Origin: Ornithodoros turicata
Lineage: Eukaryota > Arthropoda > Arachnida > Ixodida > Argasidae
NCBI RefSeq assembly: GCF_037126465.1
Contig: NC_088202.1
Location: forward strand, 97,557,962-97,621,961
Direction of reading: 5' to 3'
Length of the DNA: 64,000 bases
Shown: positions 1 to 9,900 of the stretch, one piece after another
Numbering within the stretch: position 1 is the first letter of the stretch
Layout of the letters: each line of letters opens with the position of its first letter
Program-made: the position numbers and the translations under genes
The notes under the pieces: generated by a model
The model's database searches: none
What the model was told of the DNA's origin: nothing
The model's input: only the letters and a program-made list of their open reading frames with translations

Positions 1-775
1 TGATTTATTCGCGTCGAACGTGGACAAATTTTAACAATATGTAGTTTGTAGTTGTGTATTTTAACAATATGTAGTACAACAATGTTTGTAGTCAATAACT
101 GACATTGTATAGGAGAAAGAACTGTTTTACTTTATTTACTTTGCGCCTATGTGCAAGTGAATCTAAATTTGGTTCTTGCAACATCCATGGAACCAAAGAA
201 GGCCCTCGAAACCCAGACAATATAAGCCGGGGAGCTGACCTTTGTACATTGTCTACTTTCTTCTTCTTCTTTTTTTTTATTGCGTGCATGTGTAGGGGTC
301 CCAGACTGCAGATGCATACTCTAACCAAGGTTGAACTAACGTTTTATATGGCTGTCAATTTAATATCATTATTTTGTACCATGACGAAACTTCCTTCTTA
401 GCATCCACAGACTTGGAGTGGCTTTCGCGCACATATGGCTATCCCATTTCAGATGGTTCCCTTTAAATTTGTCGCCAGCAATGAAAACGGTGCCCAGCAC
501 ACAGTATCGGCTGCTTGCAACCTGAGGCCATTTGCTCCAATATGTGTCCTACGGCTCGCCGGATTCTTCCACATTGTTCTATTCAGCTGTGCTGTTCGTG
601 AATGACAAAAGTCTGCAAATAACCGGAGGTCTCTCCTCTTTAGCTAAAAAAAAAAGCAAGAAAAAAAAGAGGACAGAAGAAGAAGAAGAGGACACTGATT
701 GCCTGCTTCCGTATGCTCAAGTCAAAAGTTACAGTGAAAGAGGTGCTAAGGACACGTTGTGAGCTTTGAAACCCC
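1..775. other. Repeat-poor flank, no gene seen
   Basis: Short ORFs occur on both strands but overlap each other and resemble nothing I recognise. There is a T-rich tract near 260-280 and an A-rich, lysine-coding tract near 645-690. I see no splice pattern or domain. Confidence 0.5.
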
Positions 776-970
776 TTCGAACAAATGTCTTTCGACCAAC
801 CGGCGTTCGATCAAACGGCTTCGATCAAACGGCGTTCGACCAAACGGCTGATGATGATTGCAGTTTTTTGTGGCGCATGAGCAACTAGACTATAATGCGC
901 CAAAACTGATCCACAGACTTTTTTTTGTCCACCATGTACTTTTTGCGGCCAAACGGCGTTCGAACAAATG
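776..970. repeat. Short direct repeats of CGTTCGANCAAACGG type
   Basis: About five copies of a roughly 16-base unit (CGTTCGATCAAACGG and variants) lie at 776-848, and one and a half more at 948-970 in the same orientation. The SINE stub at 849-906 separates the two blocks. Arrays like this often form the subterminal repeats of fold-back or Helitron-like DNA elements, but no inverted partner is visible here. Confidence 0.55.
849..906 (-). mobile_element. 5'-truncated SINE, 3' end only
   Basis: The stretch begins with TGATGATGATTG, then TGGCGCATGAGCAACTA, then TATAATGCGCCAAAAC. It matches the left end of the fuller SINE at 7341-7617 in order and spacing. Read on the minus strand it ends in a (TCA)n tail. 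The tRNA-like head is absent, so this is a truncated copy. Confidence 0.6.
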
Positions 971-1389
971 GGCGGACACCACTACGAAGAACCGCCCTAA
1001 CTCAGCGAGCCCACACCGCAACCTCAACATCTCCAGCGGCTTCCACCACCGCCCCGAAGAATCCCCTTCCATCAGGAATCGTCCTGAGTTGCCGCCTTCG
1101 TCTACACGGTCACCTACCCGGCGAAATGCTCGCCGCGATCATTGTGCTGCCCAGTCCACGTCCTGCGCCAACCCTGTGTACAGCCCTCATCCCCAAACGT
1201 CCGGAGTGCCCTCAAACAGAAGCTCACCGTGTTCACCTCGCACCGCGGACGTCACTGCTCAGGCCGACACCCCCATCGCCGCCACAACTCCCTCGGTCAG
1301 GACACGCCTGCCTAAGAAGCAACGACGTGTGACATGGAAGTACAACACAAGGCGCTCTCATTGACCATGTGCGGACAATATAAACTCTA
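971..1389 (+). other. GC-richer stretch with overlapping open frames
   Basis: Two plus-strand frames stay open together here (858-1364 and 925-1332). Their products are rich in Pro, Ser, Arg and Thr with no recognisable domain, which is expected of GC-rich non-coding DNA lacking stop codons. The stretch sits directly before the Penelope N-terminal fragment, so it may be that element's 5' leader. That is inference from position only. Confidence 0.3.
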
Positions 1390-1896
1390 CAACGTTCCTT
1401 AGGGCACGTAAGTTGTTAGATAGAAAAGCTAGATTTGTTTCTCACTGCCATTTCTACTCTGATTGTATAGCACAGAATGTTGTACCCAAAGGTTTAATGG
1501 TTGACTTTCACCCAACATTTAATTTCCACTCACCGCGAAGTTCCAAGGGATGGCGTAACATATTAACGCATGCTTGTATAGAACTGATCAGAATTTTACG
1601 AACAGAAAGTCATTTCATAAACAAAGACATAGACAACCAGTTCCGTCAACTAGCTCACGCTCTGACACCAGAAGAGATGCTCACACTCAATCGTTTTCTT
1701 TTTTTTTTTCGATAAGCTCGCCCAAGTACAGCGTACGAAGTGTAAGAAAGCTTGTCGTGATAATATCCATCTTACCGACATTTCCAACCTTAATCTATGT
1801 ACTGCTTTATTAGACCAACCACAGACCTCTGTAGGTCCACCGCTAAATGTTGTTTTTAACCTACACTTTAAATCCTGTGACGGACATGTGCCAGTT
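1390..1896 (+). pseudogene. Penelope-like element, N-terminal fragment
   Basis: The first open stretch (to about 1715) reads KLLDRKARFVSHCHFYSDC, then VPKGLMVDFHPTFNFHSPR, a pattern I associate with the region upstream of the reverse transcriptase in Penelope-like elements. The frame breaks in a T-run near 1697-1710. The next frame resumes with DKLAQVQRTKCKKACRD and stays open into GHVPV at 1896. At 1896 the element is interrupted; the same frame continues after 4036 beginning VPVDQTAP. It therefore belongs with the fragment at 4037-5938. The frameshift and the later stops make it a pseudogene. Confidence 0.75.
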
Positions 1897-3100
1897 AAAA
1901 CAGTTCCCTCAGAAAGTGCAGCCGGTACACAGCCGTAACCGTCTGGAAGCAGCCGTAACGGTTATCAAATAGCAAGCACAGCGATCCTCATCGCCAAATT
2001 TCAGCAGGTACAAAGCCGTCACGTTGCCATGAAACGGCTTTGTGCTCGCTGAATAATATGTGTGCCTCCTGAACCTTGTACTCGTGTGCTTGTTGAATAA
2101 TGCGTGTGCCGGCTGAATATGCGTGCCTTCGTTGGAGCGCACTACGTTGCCCCGCATTCCGCCGGTGAGGAGTGACATGGCACAACGTATTCTCCCGCAG
2201 TACGTTGCTTCGCGCTTCACGCTTTCTTGCCGCTGTCTGCGTTGCAACCTGGCCTTTGAGAAGGATGACACCTTGCTTTTTAAGTACAGGTCTAATGTTT
2301 GCTTAAGGTAAGCAAACCTAGCTGTGATGCATCGTATGACGCCTGCGTTTTACTCGTGTTTAGCAATCGAAGTACATTCTGTTGCAGACGGTGGACGCAT
2401 TGCAAATGGCGGTAGGAGAGGATCGGCTGCATCGGTGAAGCGAAGATGTACATTACAAGCGAGGTTAATTGTATTATTTCGTTATAGGTGACCATGGGAC
2501 TGTATCGATTGCGAGGGGGTGAGTTACAAAATGGAGTACTATTCCAGCATTAACGTTGGAAGAATACCAGCGTGATATTCACTTCGGTTTCTTTACAGGT
2601 TGTTTCCTGTCTCAACGGTCACACATACGCGTGCAAGATTGCAACTGCTTCTCACATGGAATTGGTGTCTGTTGCCACTTGTTGGACAATTGTTCCTCGG
2701 CCATTTCGTTTGAGGAACCGTCGTATTCGTCACTAAGGATCTTCATTGAGCTTTCAGTGCCAGCCTGTTCGAAGTTTCGAGGATTGTGTGTTCGGCGTTT
2801 GGAGGACTGCCTGGTGCATCGGATCATCGGATGGGTTGTGTGTCCGTGCAACGTGTGCTCCATATGTGTCTGTTAGGATTAGTGAACCGTGTATGCTTTC
2901 CATTCAGCAAACGATGATGTACTGGATGCAGTTTAAAGGTATGTGCAAACGAATAAAATTTGGTGTTTCATGTTCGATGTGCTTGGAGCATTTTCTTCCT
3001 TGCTTTTTCTTTTTTTGCGAAGCGTGAAGGTAATTTTTCTGTTAGGGAACTCGACAGGCTCAATGTGTTTCGCGTATTAGTGGGTACAAGTAACCCTTCA

Positions 3101-3909
3101 ATGGGTGGTTTGCAACTTCCCGTCAAAATGACGTAAGGGAAGTTGCTATGTCACGTGGGTTTACGCTTCCGGTCCGAAGTTCTGCTGGAGTCTTATAGAG
3201 TAAGTGCGATTTTCAACCTAAAAATAAGCTAATGTTCCGGGCGTAAATGCACTAATTCTGCGGAAAAGGGACATATAATGTATCGCGTACCCCTGGATCC
3301 CGCGCCTTTGGAAAAATGTTGTCAACGTAAACGAAAATTGAACTAAAGGGTGTAGGCACTTGTCACCAAATGCCGTGCTGTGTACTTATCACGTTGAATT
3401 GTGCGTGGCTGTGATAAGATTATCAACTCATAATATGAATAGAATATTACTAAAGCCACAGCTTCTTCCCAGACTTAAAGAAAACGATTACATGCGTACT
3501 ATCGTCAGAGTCCCGAAAATTGCAGCGTAAAATACTGCCTACACATTTTGTTGCGCCATATCTGAAATGTTGTCTGTTATCTTTGTTATTTGAAGCGTCA
3601 AATTGACCGCATTGTAAGAGAACATTTCTCGCAGCAAAAGATTGCGATTTTGAAGCGCACGCCGAACGAAACCGAAACATGCACGATGTGTTACGAAATA
3701 TTATGTTTGTCGCAAGAAAAGTACGTGCGAAGTATTTGTTACAGTACCTTACTTCTTTGGGGTGCAGGCATTCCCAGGAAAACTCATCTTGGTTGTCTTT
3801 TAAGCCAGATGGTATAAGTTTTGCTTTGCTCCAATTGAGCGCAATTTCGGACCGGAAGTTCGAAGACCCAGCATGCGTAGCGCCACTTCTCAACTTGAAA
3901 ACCACCCAT
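3101..3909. mobile_element. 809-bp element with imperfect inverted ends
   Basis: The left end ATGGGTGGTTTGCAACTT and the right end, read in reverse (ATGGGTGGTTTTCAAGTT), agree. A second inner match, CTTCCGGTCCGAAGTT against the reverse strand AACTTCCGGTCCGAAATT, follows at equal depth. Arms are about 80 bases with gaps. No transposase is present, so it would be a non-autonomous DNA element. No clear target duplication is seen. Confidence 0.5.
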
Positions 3910-3966
3910 ACGTCCGGTACACTGTGGCTCCTGACGTCAGCAGGGATATCGTACCAGTTGCTTCAG

Positions 3967-4007
3967 GGGGCACAGGGCACCTGCAGCTTTCGCAGGCACC
4001 GTGCCCC
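3967..4007 (+). other. Hairpin near the 3' end of the 2.1-kb insertion
   Basis: GGGGCAC (3967-3973) pairs with GTGCCCC (4001-4007), and inner CTGC pairs with GCAG around a short loop. A related stem, GGCACCCTGTGGCTTTAGCC then GTGCC, occurs near 8535-8560, also just before an A/T tail. This suggests a conserved 3' recognition hairpin of one LINE or SINE family. Confidence 0.55.
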
Positions 4008-4036
4008 TTGAACTCATCTGGCACATTTTTAAAAAT

Positions 4037-5938
4037 ATGTGCCAGTTGATCAGACGGCACCTATCCGTCACTGGGTTTAGAGTGTAGCAGACGTTACTTT
4101 AAGCAAGGCTGAAACTAGCGTTTTATCCAAAGGACTCCGCTTTGTCCCCACTCCTCATGGTGTTGATGAATTTGAGGTTCTAAACGATCTCTAAAATTTA
4201 GGTAGACGAATTCATTTGCAAACATTTTTTCATGGCAGTGCACGCACTGAAGTAACGCCATTTAAGAAACCTTCTGTCTGGACCCCTGACCCATCAAAAA
4301 CTAGCCCTATGATCGACAATTATATTAAAGCAGTATCCAATGACATTAAAGGCCTTCTTAACAATTTTGATAACCGGGGATCATTTAATCTATCTAAGGA
4401 AGAACGGATAGCATTACGGAATCTTAATCGTGATGACATCATAATCAGGCCCGCTGATAAAGGCGGAGGAATTGTCTTGATGAATACTTCAGACTACATC
4501 AGCAAAGCAAATGAGCACCTCAATAATGCTAAGTTTTACAAGCATCTTGACTCTGACCCCACTTCACTATTTTTCGCACAATTAACCAGGAGATCAGCGC
4601 ACTAATTTCTAACGATTCAGTTCATTAGACCCAAAAATGTTACTCCAGGTCCATTTTACCTATTGACTAAGGTACACAAGAAAAATAACCCCGGTAGGCC
4701 TATAATATCGGGAAAATACACACCCACCGAAAACATTTATCTCCTTTTAGATCATTGCATTAAACACGTTCCTCCGCTTCTCGCCTCTTACGTAAAAGAC
4801 ACCAATGACTTACTCCTTGAGGTCAGTTCGATTAATAAGCAGAACAGCGATTTGAGCAACGTCATCTTGGCTACTATGGATGTTACATCCCTTTATACAA
4901 ACATACCACACGATGAGGGTCTCGATGCGGTGAAAGTTTTTTCTTGAATCATTCCCGTCTGAAGTTCTCCAGACGTCAGCTGTCCTCTCGCTTCTTGAGC
5001 TTGTGCACATGTATAACAACTTTATATTTAACGAGGAACATTTTGTCCAAATTCAAGGCGCAGCAATGGGATCACGCGTTTCTCCCAACTACGCGAATCC
5101 TTTCATGGGGCAATTTGAAGAAAACACATTAGCATCCTTCCCGATCAAACCTTTAGTCTACTTAAGGTACATTGACGCATTTTCATCGTATGGTCGGGTG
5201 ATGAACCATCCTTAATTGCGTTTTCCGAGCATTTTAACTCCGTAGATCAGGCTATCAAGCAGCCTTTCTCAAGCATCAGTGAATTTTCTAGACGTGACTG
5301 TCTCGATACAGTCTGGTAAGCTGCTCACGAGTCTATACAAGAAACCCACTGACAAACGTCAGTACCTTCATTTTGACAGCTACCATCCTAATATCCAGAA
5401 AAGGAACACCCCCTTTGGTTAATTCACACGTCTAAAACGGATATGCGCTAACCCAGAAGATTTTGAGGCATGCGCTGAAGAAATGTCGAATGATTTTAGA
5501 AAACGAAATTACGCTTTCAACCTTATAAACAATGCTCTCTCCACGTGCAAATCTCTAGATCGGGATAAATTGTTTTCACATGAACCGCGGCAGCAACAAA
5601 ATCTCTTATCCTCTGTTACCGCCTATAACAAAGCACTGAGTGGCGCAGGATCCATCTTCACCCGCCGTCTCAACATACTCCACAGCGACGAAAGACTTAA
5701 AATAATCTTTCCTGCTCCCCCCGATATTGTGAATAACCATCCTACACCCGTTTCTACACATTTTAACCGTCCTGGACACGCTTTTGGTACAGACCTCAAA
5801 ATCGTTATCCTTGAATCGGGTTATAACAGTGACATGAAGCGCAAAAATCGCGAATACTTTTTAATCGCAAAATTCCAGTCTCTGAAGCCTCACGGTTTGA
5901 ACATCCACGCAGGCCCACTACAATTATTTAGCCCGTAA
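4037..5938 (+). pseudogene. Penelope-like reverse transcriptase and C-terminus, decayed
   Basis: Penelope-like elements encode a reverse transcriptase joined to a GIY-YIG endonuclease. Seen in order: LSKGLRFVPTPHG (near 4110), TKVHKKNNPGRPIIS (4666-4710), motif A TMDVTSLYTNIPHDEG (about 4873-4920), motif B GAAMGSRVSPNYANPFMG (about 5057-5110), and motif C as YIDA (about 5168-5179) where YIDD is expected. LTSLYKKPTDKRQY and LKRICANPEDFEAC follow. Frames change several times and stop codons interrupt, so it is non-functional. The C-terminal half jumps from the SERLK-type segment directly to HFNRPGHAFG, so the GIY-YIG core between them appears deleted. The tail KFQSLKPHGLNIHAG is typical of the family. 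Confidence 0.88.
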
Positions 5939-6625
5939 ATATCAGTTCTCGCATAAAATAAAATAAAATAATGATAGACACACACACAAACTGTAAAACA
6001 ACTCTCCGCTTTTCTTTCCATATTCTCTTCGTTTGACTCTCTCCTGAGACCCCCACCTCTGTCTTCACGTTCTCACGGTCCGCACCGTCTACATGTTCAT
6101 GAAGTTCGTTGTTATCAATTAAACGTCTTGCTGGTTTTGAGCCTTCGTTTGTGTTTGTTTATGTGTCTTGCCCATCGCTCAGGCTTGCCTATCATGGAAT
6201 TTATCCACCAGCTAGCCTGCATTTACGCCATTCTGTCCACTGGTCACTTTTGTACCCAGCACCTGTGTCCTCATTCCGTCGCCATAACCCCCTTTTTATC
6301 CTTAATTCCTGGAACGTCACCTACATGCGTCCTCGTTTCCTGTGTAATCCCTTGGACTCGCGTTATGTTGCGCTTCTGATACCCCTGCGTTTGTATTTAT
6401 GTTCTTTTCATTTTTACCTGTATTTGCATCCTTTCCATCACCCTGTTACCCTCTCATGCCAAAACTCCCCCGTCAACTGTATATATGTCCCTGTACCATG
6501 TTCATATTTTTGTAACCTGAAGAAGTGCAGCCTCGTGCACGAAATTTAGGCGGACGAAACGTCACGGCTAGTCTCGAAACCACGAAAGTCTCGTTACCAT
6601 GTGCAAATAAATAAATTGCTCCTAC
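5939..6625 (+). other. 3' untranslated region of the Penelope-like element
   Basis: After the stop near 5938 comes an A-rich AAATAAAATAAAATAATG stretch, then C/T-rich sequence. The open frame at 6109-6549 has no family resemblance and is probably not translated. The region ends with a hammerhead-like core at 6517-6563 and then AAATAAATAAATTGCTCCTA near 6605-6625, which resembles the outer ends of the tails at 44.4-44.6 kb. Confidence 0.65.
6517..6563 (+). ncRNA. Hammerhead-ribozyme-like core in a Penelope tail
   Basis: CTGAAGA (6517-6523) fits the conserved CTGANGA box. It is followed by a hairpin GTGCA-GCCTCG-TGCAC and directly by GAAA (6541-6544). A second GACGAAACGTC follows at 6553-6563. 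Penelope-like elements are known to carry hammerhead motifs in their terminal repeats, and the related tails at 44.4-44.6 kb keep the same box and stem. Stems I and III and the cleavage site cannot be assigned with confidence here, so activity is unproven. Confidence 0.5.
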
Positions 6626-6807
6626 CGTTTAATATCACTCTTTGATTTACTCACCACCGGTAACTTGAGATCGCCTATTTTTCTGCCTTCGTATGTTCTA
6701 ATATGATGTACATATACTCTGCAAATGTGTTCACATATGTTGCGTATCTCACTTTTTTTTATGATTATTGATCATTGTACACTCTAAAAAATATAACTCC
6801 TTTTTGG

Positions 6808-6998
6808 GTGTAATTTGACGATACCCTAACTGACTCCTTTTTTGGTGTATATATACACCCTCTGGCAAAACTACACCCCTCAGAAAGGGTGTTCTCTGAA
6901 CACCTCTTTTGGTGTAATCTAGCGGTACCCTAACTGACTCCCTTTTTGGTGTATGTCTACACCCCCAGGCAAGACAACACCCTTCAGTAAGGGTGTTA
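6808..6998 (+). repeat. Tandem duplication inside the left arm
   Basis: An 87-base segment (6808-6894) recurs at 6911-6998. Shared landmarks are TACCCTAACTGACTCC, TTTTTGGTGTAT, ACACCCY and AAGGGTGTT. The right arm does not show the same duplication as clearly, so it arose in the left arm. Confidence 0.7.
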
Positions 6999-7340
6999 TG
7001 CCGAGGGCAACAGAAACACAACGGTTAAAATAACAGGCATATTCTTTATTCGGATTACCTATAATACACTGCATGCACTGCAATAACAACACCAATAGTC
7101 ACCGCACAATACAAAACATAAAAGTGTCCACCAACATGTCGACCAAGGTGAAGGTATTACGGTTAGGCCAAGAGAAGTCCTGCCTCTGTAGTGAAAGAAA
7201 AAATGAACTGTGAAATGTCTTAATCAAATTAAGGGCGAAATACAAATTACATGACAGTTACGCAGATAGCTGAGGCTAGAGAAACACAGCCCTCGTCAAC
7301 ATGCAAGCAGCTCAAGAGAGAAAGTAAGACAATCGATAAA

Positions 7341-7617
7341 TGATGATGATGATTGAATTTATTGGCGCAAAAGCAACTTAAGCTATAATACGCCAAAACC
7401 ATGGTAATATTGTGACTAGTTAAAAATCAGATGATTATACTAAAATAACGTAGAAATTAAGAAGCACACAATCATAGTGTAGTTAAAAGACCAATGTCCC
7501 TACAAAGCTGCAATCGGTAAAGGGTCAGCGAAGTGTCGGTAGCGAGACCCGAACCCATACCTCTCTGATTTCTGGTCAAGTGTATTACCAATTACACCAT
7601 TCTGACATCGCCAACAC
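7341..7617 (-). mobile_element. tRNA-headed SINE with (TCA)n tail
   Basis: Read on the minus strand, the head contains a tRNA-like promoter: TGGTGTAATTGGTAATAC (A-box-like) and GGGTTCGGGTCTC (B-box-like), spaced as in a tRNA. The body runs to GGCGTATTATAGCTTAAG and TTTGCGCCAATAAATTCAAT, and ends in TCATCATCATCA at 7341-7352. The 849-906 stub matches its 3' end. It sits inside the 6778-8338 element and so inserted later. Tick SINEs of tRNA origin are known; a family name would need a library search. Confidence 0.75.
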
Positions 7618-8529
7618 GCAAACTTGCCAGGGCCTTGTTCAGAAGACGCGCACAGCCATTGACTCAGCACATCTGACCGGGGAAATCAGAGGGTTGTGGC
7701 CTCGTGGTTTCATTGCCCGCTACCTCTCGCCTCTTGAGTTGTGACTCTTGCCAGCTGCCTTACTTGCTACCACAAATTGCACCAACTTCGTTTGTTACGT
7801 ATACCCCTTGACTTTGCCTAACGACCACATGTGACGCGCGACGACAACACAACGCACACACCGACAACACTTACCAAACAGCACGCTGCAGCAAGACGCT
7901 CGGACAAGTTACTCGATCCGATGGGCACGGCGCATCTGTTGCTTGCATCCGTTCGAGACCCGGAACCATAATCCTTGTAGTGTCATACTAAACTCAGATG
8001 GTCAAATGACCTGTAGTTCACAAAACGACCTCCCCAAAGAACACGAAAACTTCCAGAACTAACTCCAACCGCCATAGCTGGAGAACACAGAGTAAACAGC
8101 ACACTGTTGCCAGACCTGTCGTAGCGAAACGTTAGAAATTTGATGGCCAATACACCTTTTTCACACCAATTCTCGAAATTACACCCTGCAGAGCGGGACA
8201 TACACATATTACACCCATTTCAGACCAAAACCAGGGTGTATTCTTTTTCCTGAGGGTGTAATAAGGGAGTAAAACAATTGATACACCCCAAATACACCCC
8301 AATTACACCTAAAAGGGAGTTTTATTTTTTAGAGTGTATCTCCAAGTATTGGGTGACGTTAAAATTCGCATATGTTAGGTTCTTTCGCCTCCCATACGTG
8401 TAGGATGTGTACGTTTCGATATGTACATAGGCTGCTGTATGTGTATGTATTCCCAAACCAATTCAGAGGACAAGTGTGAGTCACAATGTATGTGCCTGCC
8501 TCTTCCACGTGCGGTTTGTAGGGTGTCAC

Positions 8530-8600
8530 GGCCTCGTCAGGCACCCTGTGGCTTTAGCCGTGCCTCCCAAGACAATTTGTCTTAAATAAATAAATATACA
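8530..8600 (+). mobile_element. LINE-type 3' end with hairpin and (TAAA)n tail
   Basis: GGCACCCTGTGGCTTTAGCC followed by GTGCC forms a stem-loop, and CTTAAATAAATAAATA follows about 20 bases later. The layout matches the end of the insertion at 1897-4036. The upstream body (8339-8529) shows no recognisable coding. Confidence 0.45.
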
Positions 8601-8654
8601 CACTGTATTCATTGGCAGTTCGCCTTTGGTTAATGACATCCCCCGGATAAGTCT

Positions 8655-9038
8655 GTGACAAAAGCAGTTCTGACGTTCCTCAGCGACGCGGGTCTCTCAT
8701 GCATAGCCTGTGGTGAACTCTCAGCTTCTGAAGTCTGGTGTCATCTCATTCTTCGGTGTCCCACCATCACCTCTACCTCACGCCTCTCACCTCATGCACG
8801 TTCCTCTCTTTTTGTTGTTGTTGTTATTTTACTTTTTCGTTTCTTTTTTCCTTTGATCTCTCTCTCATCCTTCTCTCGCCTTTTGTCAGTTTATGAGTTT
8901 CTTTCTAGTTTATTTTATTAGTTAGTTTTGGTTACTCTATTTTCTTCTTGCGCAATAGCAAGTCGGCACACCGTTTGGCTAACCTTTACGCTTTTTCCCT
9001 TTCTTTTTCTCTTTCAATAAATATATCCCACTCCCCGG
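8655..9038 (+). pseudogene. LINE 3' end: last codons of ORF2, 3' UTR and C-rich tail
   Basis: The first codons read TKAVLTFLSDAGL, resembling the last helix of ORF2 in the other LINE fragments here (AAVLGFLRVSGL at 21.6 kb minus, ALTRFLRESKLLGIL at 49.15 kb minus). A long pyrimidine-rich 3' UTR follows. It ends with TAGCAAGTCGGC, TTTGGCTAACC, a CTTT-rich stretch and CAATAAATATATCCCAC near 9038. This tail signature recurs at 18.1, 21.4, 42.7 and 47.9 kb. The copy is heavily 5'-truncated and encodes no enzyme. Confidence 0.65.
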
Positions 9039-9639
9039 ATAAGTATTTGGGTATTGCAATAACAACGTACAGATGATATTTTTGTACTGTATCGCGCATG
9101 TTATCTTTACAGTACACTTTATCTGATGAACCGAATATTTCGGGTCGTTTCCCATGTTCGTCTTACCAAAAAGTAAAAGCAAGCGCATTTTAATCGACTG
9201 CTTGCCTGAATTATATTACGAACAAATTGAACACGGTGTGCCAGCGGCGCCGCATGACACAACAGGTGATAGTCTACTCAACAACATATCAGAGAGGAGT
9301 AATGAGCTTGTAAAAAAAGTTTAAAGCAGAGTGAATAGCAGACGAAAATGAAAGGAAGGACTAGCTACAGCTAAGCTACTGTCTAGTCTTACTATACTAA
9401 CCTCGGTCTCGTGTAGCGTACGAATAGTCGTAGACATCAACTGCCACTGTATTTCCTGTATCAAAACAGCAAAAACACTCATGAAGCACTCGCTCTGGGC
9501 CAAGTATACGTCATCATTATAGGTGATAAGATGGGACATCGTTCTACACTACAATAACTGCTACAGTACTAGATGATCACCCCTAGCAGGTGACACACAT
9601 TGCGTTCTCAACAGATTTAGTTCATGGCGTTATCAACAG

Positions 9640-9900
9640 GGATTTACCAGCATCAGTGGAAACCCACAATATGTTCTCTGCGGGAAAGTATTGTGAAAAA
9701 GTTGAATGAATCCTGTAAAGTCCAAGCGACATCTTGCGACGAAGCAATAAATAACTAAATAAATTATAATTAAACGTTTAAATAATCAGTTAGACAGAAT
9801 AAGAATGTGCTACCGTACCCTAGTTCGCATCACCCAGCTCTATACACAGTTGCCCCAGAGTATAGTAGGTTCCTTGAGGTCGTGCTGGTACGATCAAGCG
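9640..9900 (+). repeat. Dispersed repeat, copy 1 of 2
   Basis: Shares AAGTATTGTRAAA, GCRACATCTTGCGACGAARC, TAATCAGTTA, CACCCA, CTATRCA, AGTTRCCC and TAGTAGG in the same order with 60035-60262. It is A/T-rich and non-coding. It may be part of the 3' region of an unidentified element. Confidence 0.6.

Larger units (their letters stand above)
1897..4036. mobile_element. 2.14-kb insertion inside the Penelope-like element
   Basis: The 11-base word ATGTGCCAGTT occurs at 1886-1896 and again at 4037-4047. Removing the sequence between them joins the Penelope reading frame across the gap (GHVPV then VPVDQTAP), so this is a target-site duplication and not chance. The inserted DNA has no recognisable long ORF. 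It ends with a strong hairpin at 3967-4007 and an A/T tail, a layout typical of non-LTR element 3' ends. It also contains an inverted-repeat unit at 3101-3909, so it may itself be composite. Confidence 0.75.
6778..8338. mobile_element. 1.56-kb inverted-repeat element with GGTGTA subterminal motifs
   Basis: The left end TACACTCTAAAAAATATAAC and the reverse of the right end TACACTCTAAAAAATAAAAC match almost perfectly, and the similarity continues as CTCCYTTTTNGGTGTAATT. Both subterminal regions are packed with GGTGTA/TACACC words. No transposase ORF is present and the middle contains a SINE at 7341-7617. It is a non-autonomous DNA element whose superfamily I cannot name. No target duplication longer than TA is evident. 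Confidence 0.7.

Noticed and set aside
6109..6549. 146-codon ORF after the Penelope-like element
   Set aside because: It lies in the 3' UTR, overlaps another frame and ends in the hammerhead-like hairpin.
7495..7617. Functional tRNA gene
   Set aside because: A- and B-box-like words are present but no cloverleaf or anticodon stem closes, and the downstream body and (TCA)n tail identify a SINE. The same holds for 18558-18640 and 56195-56290.
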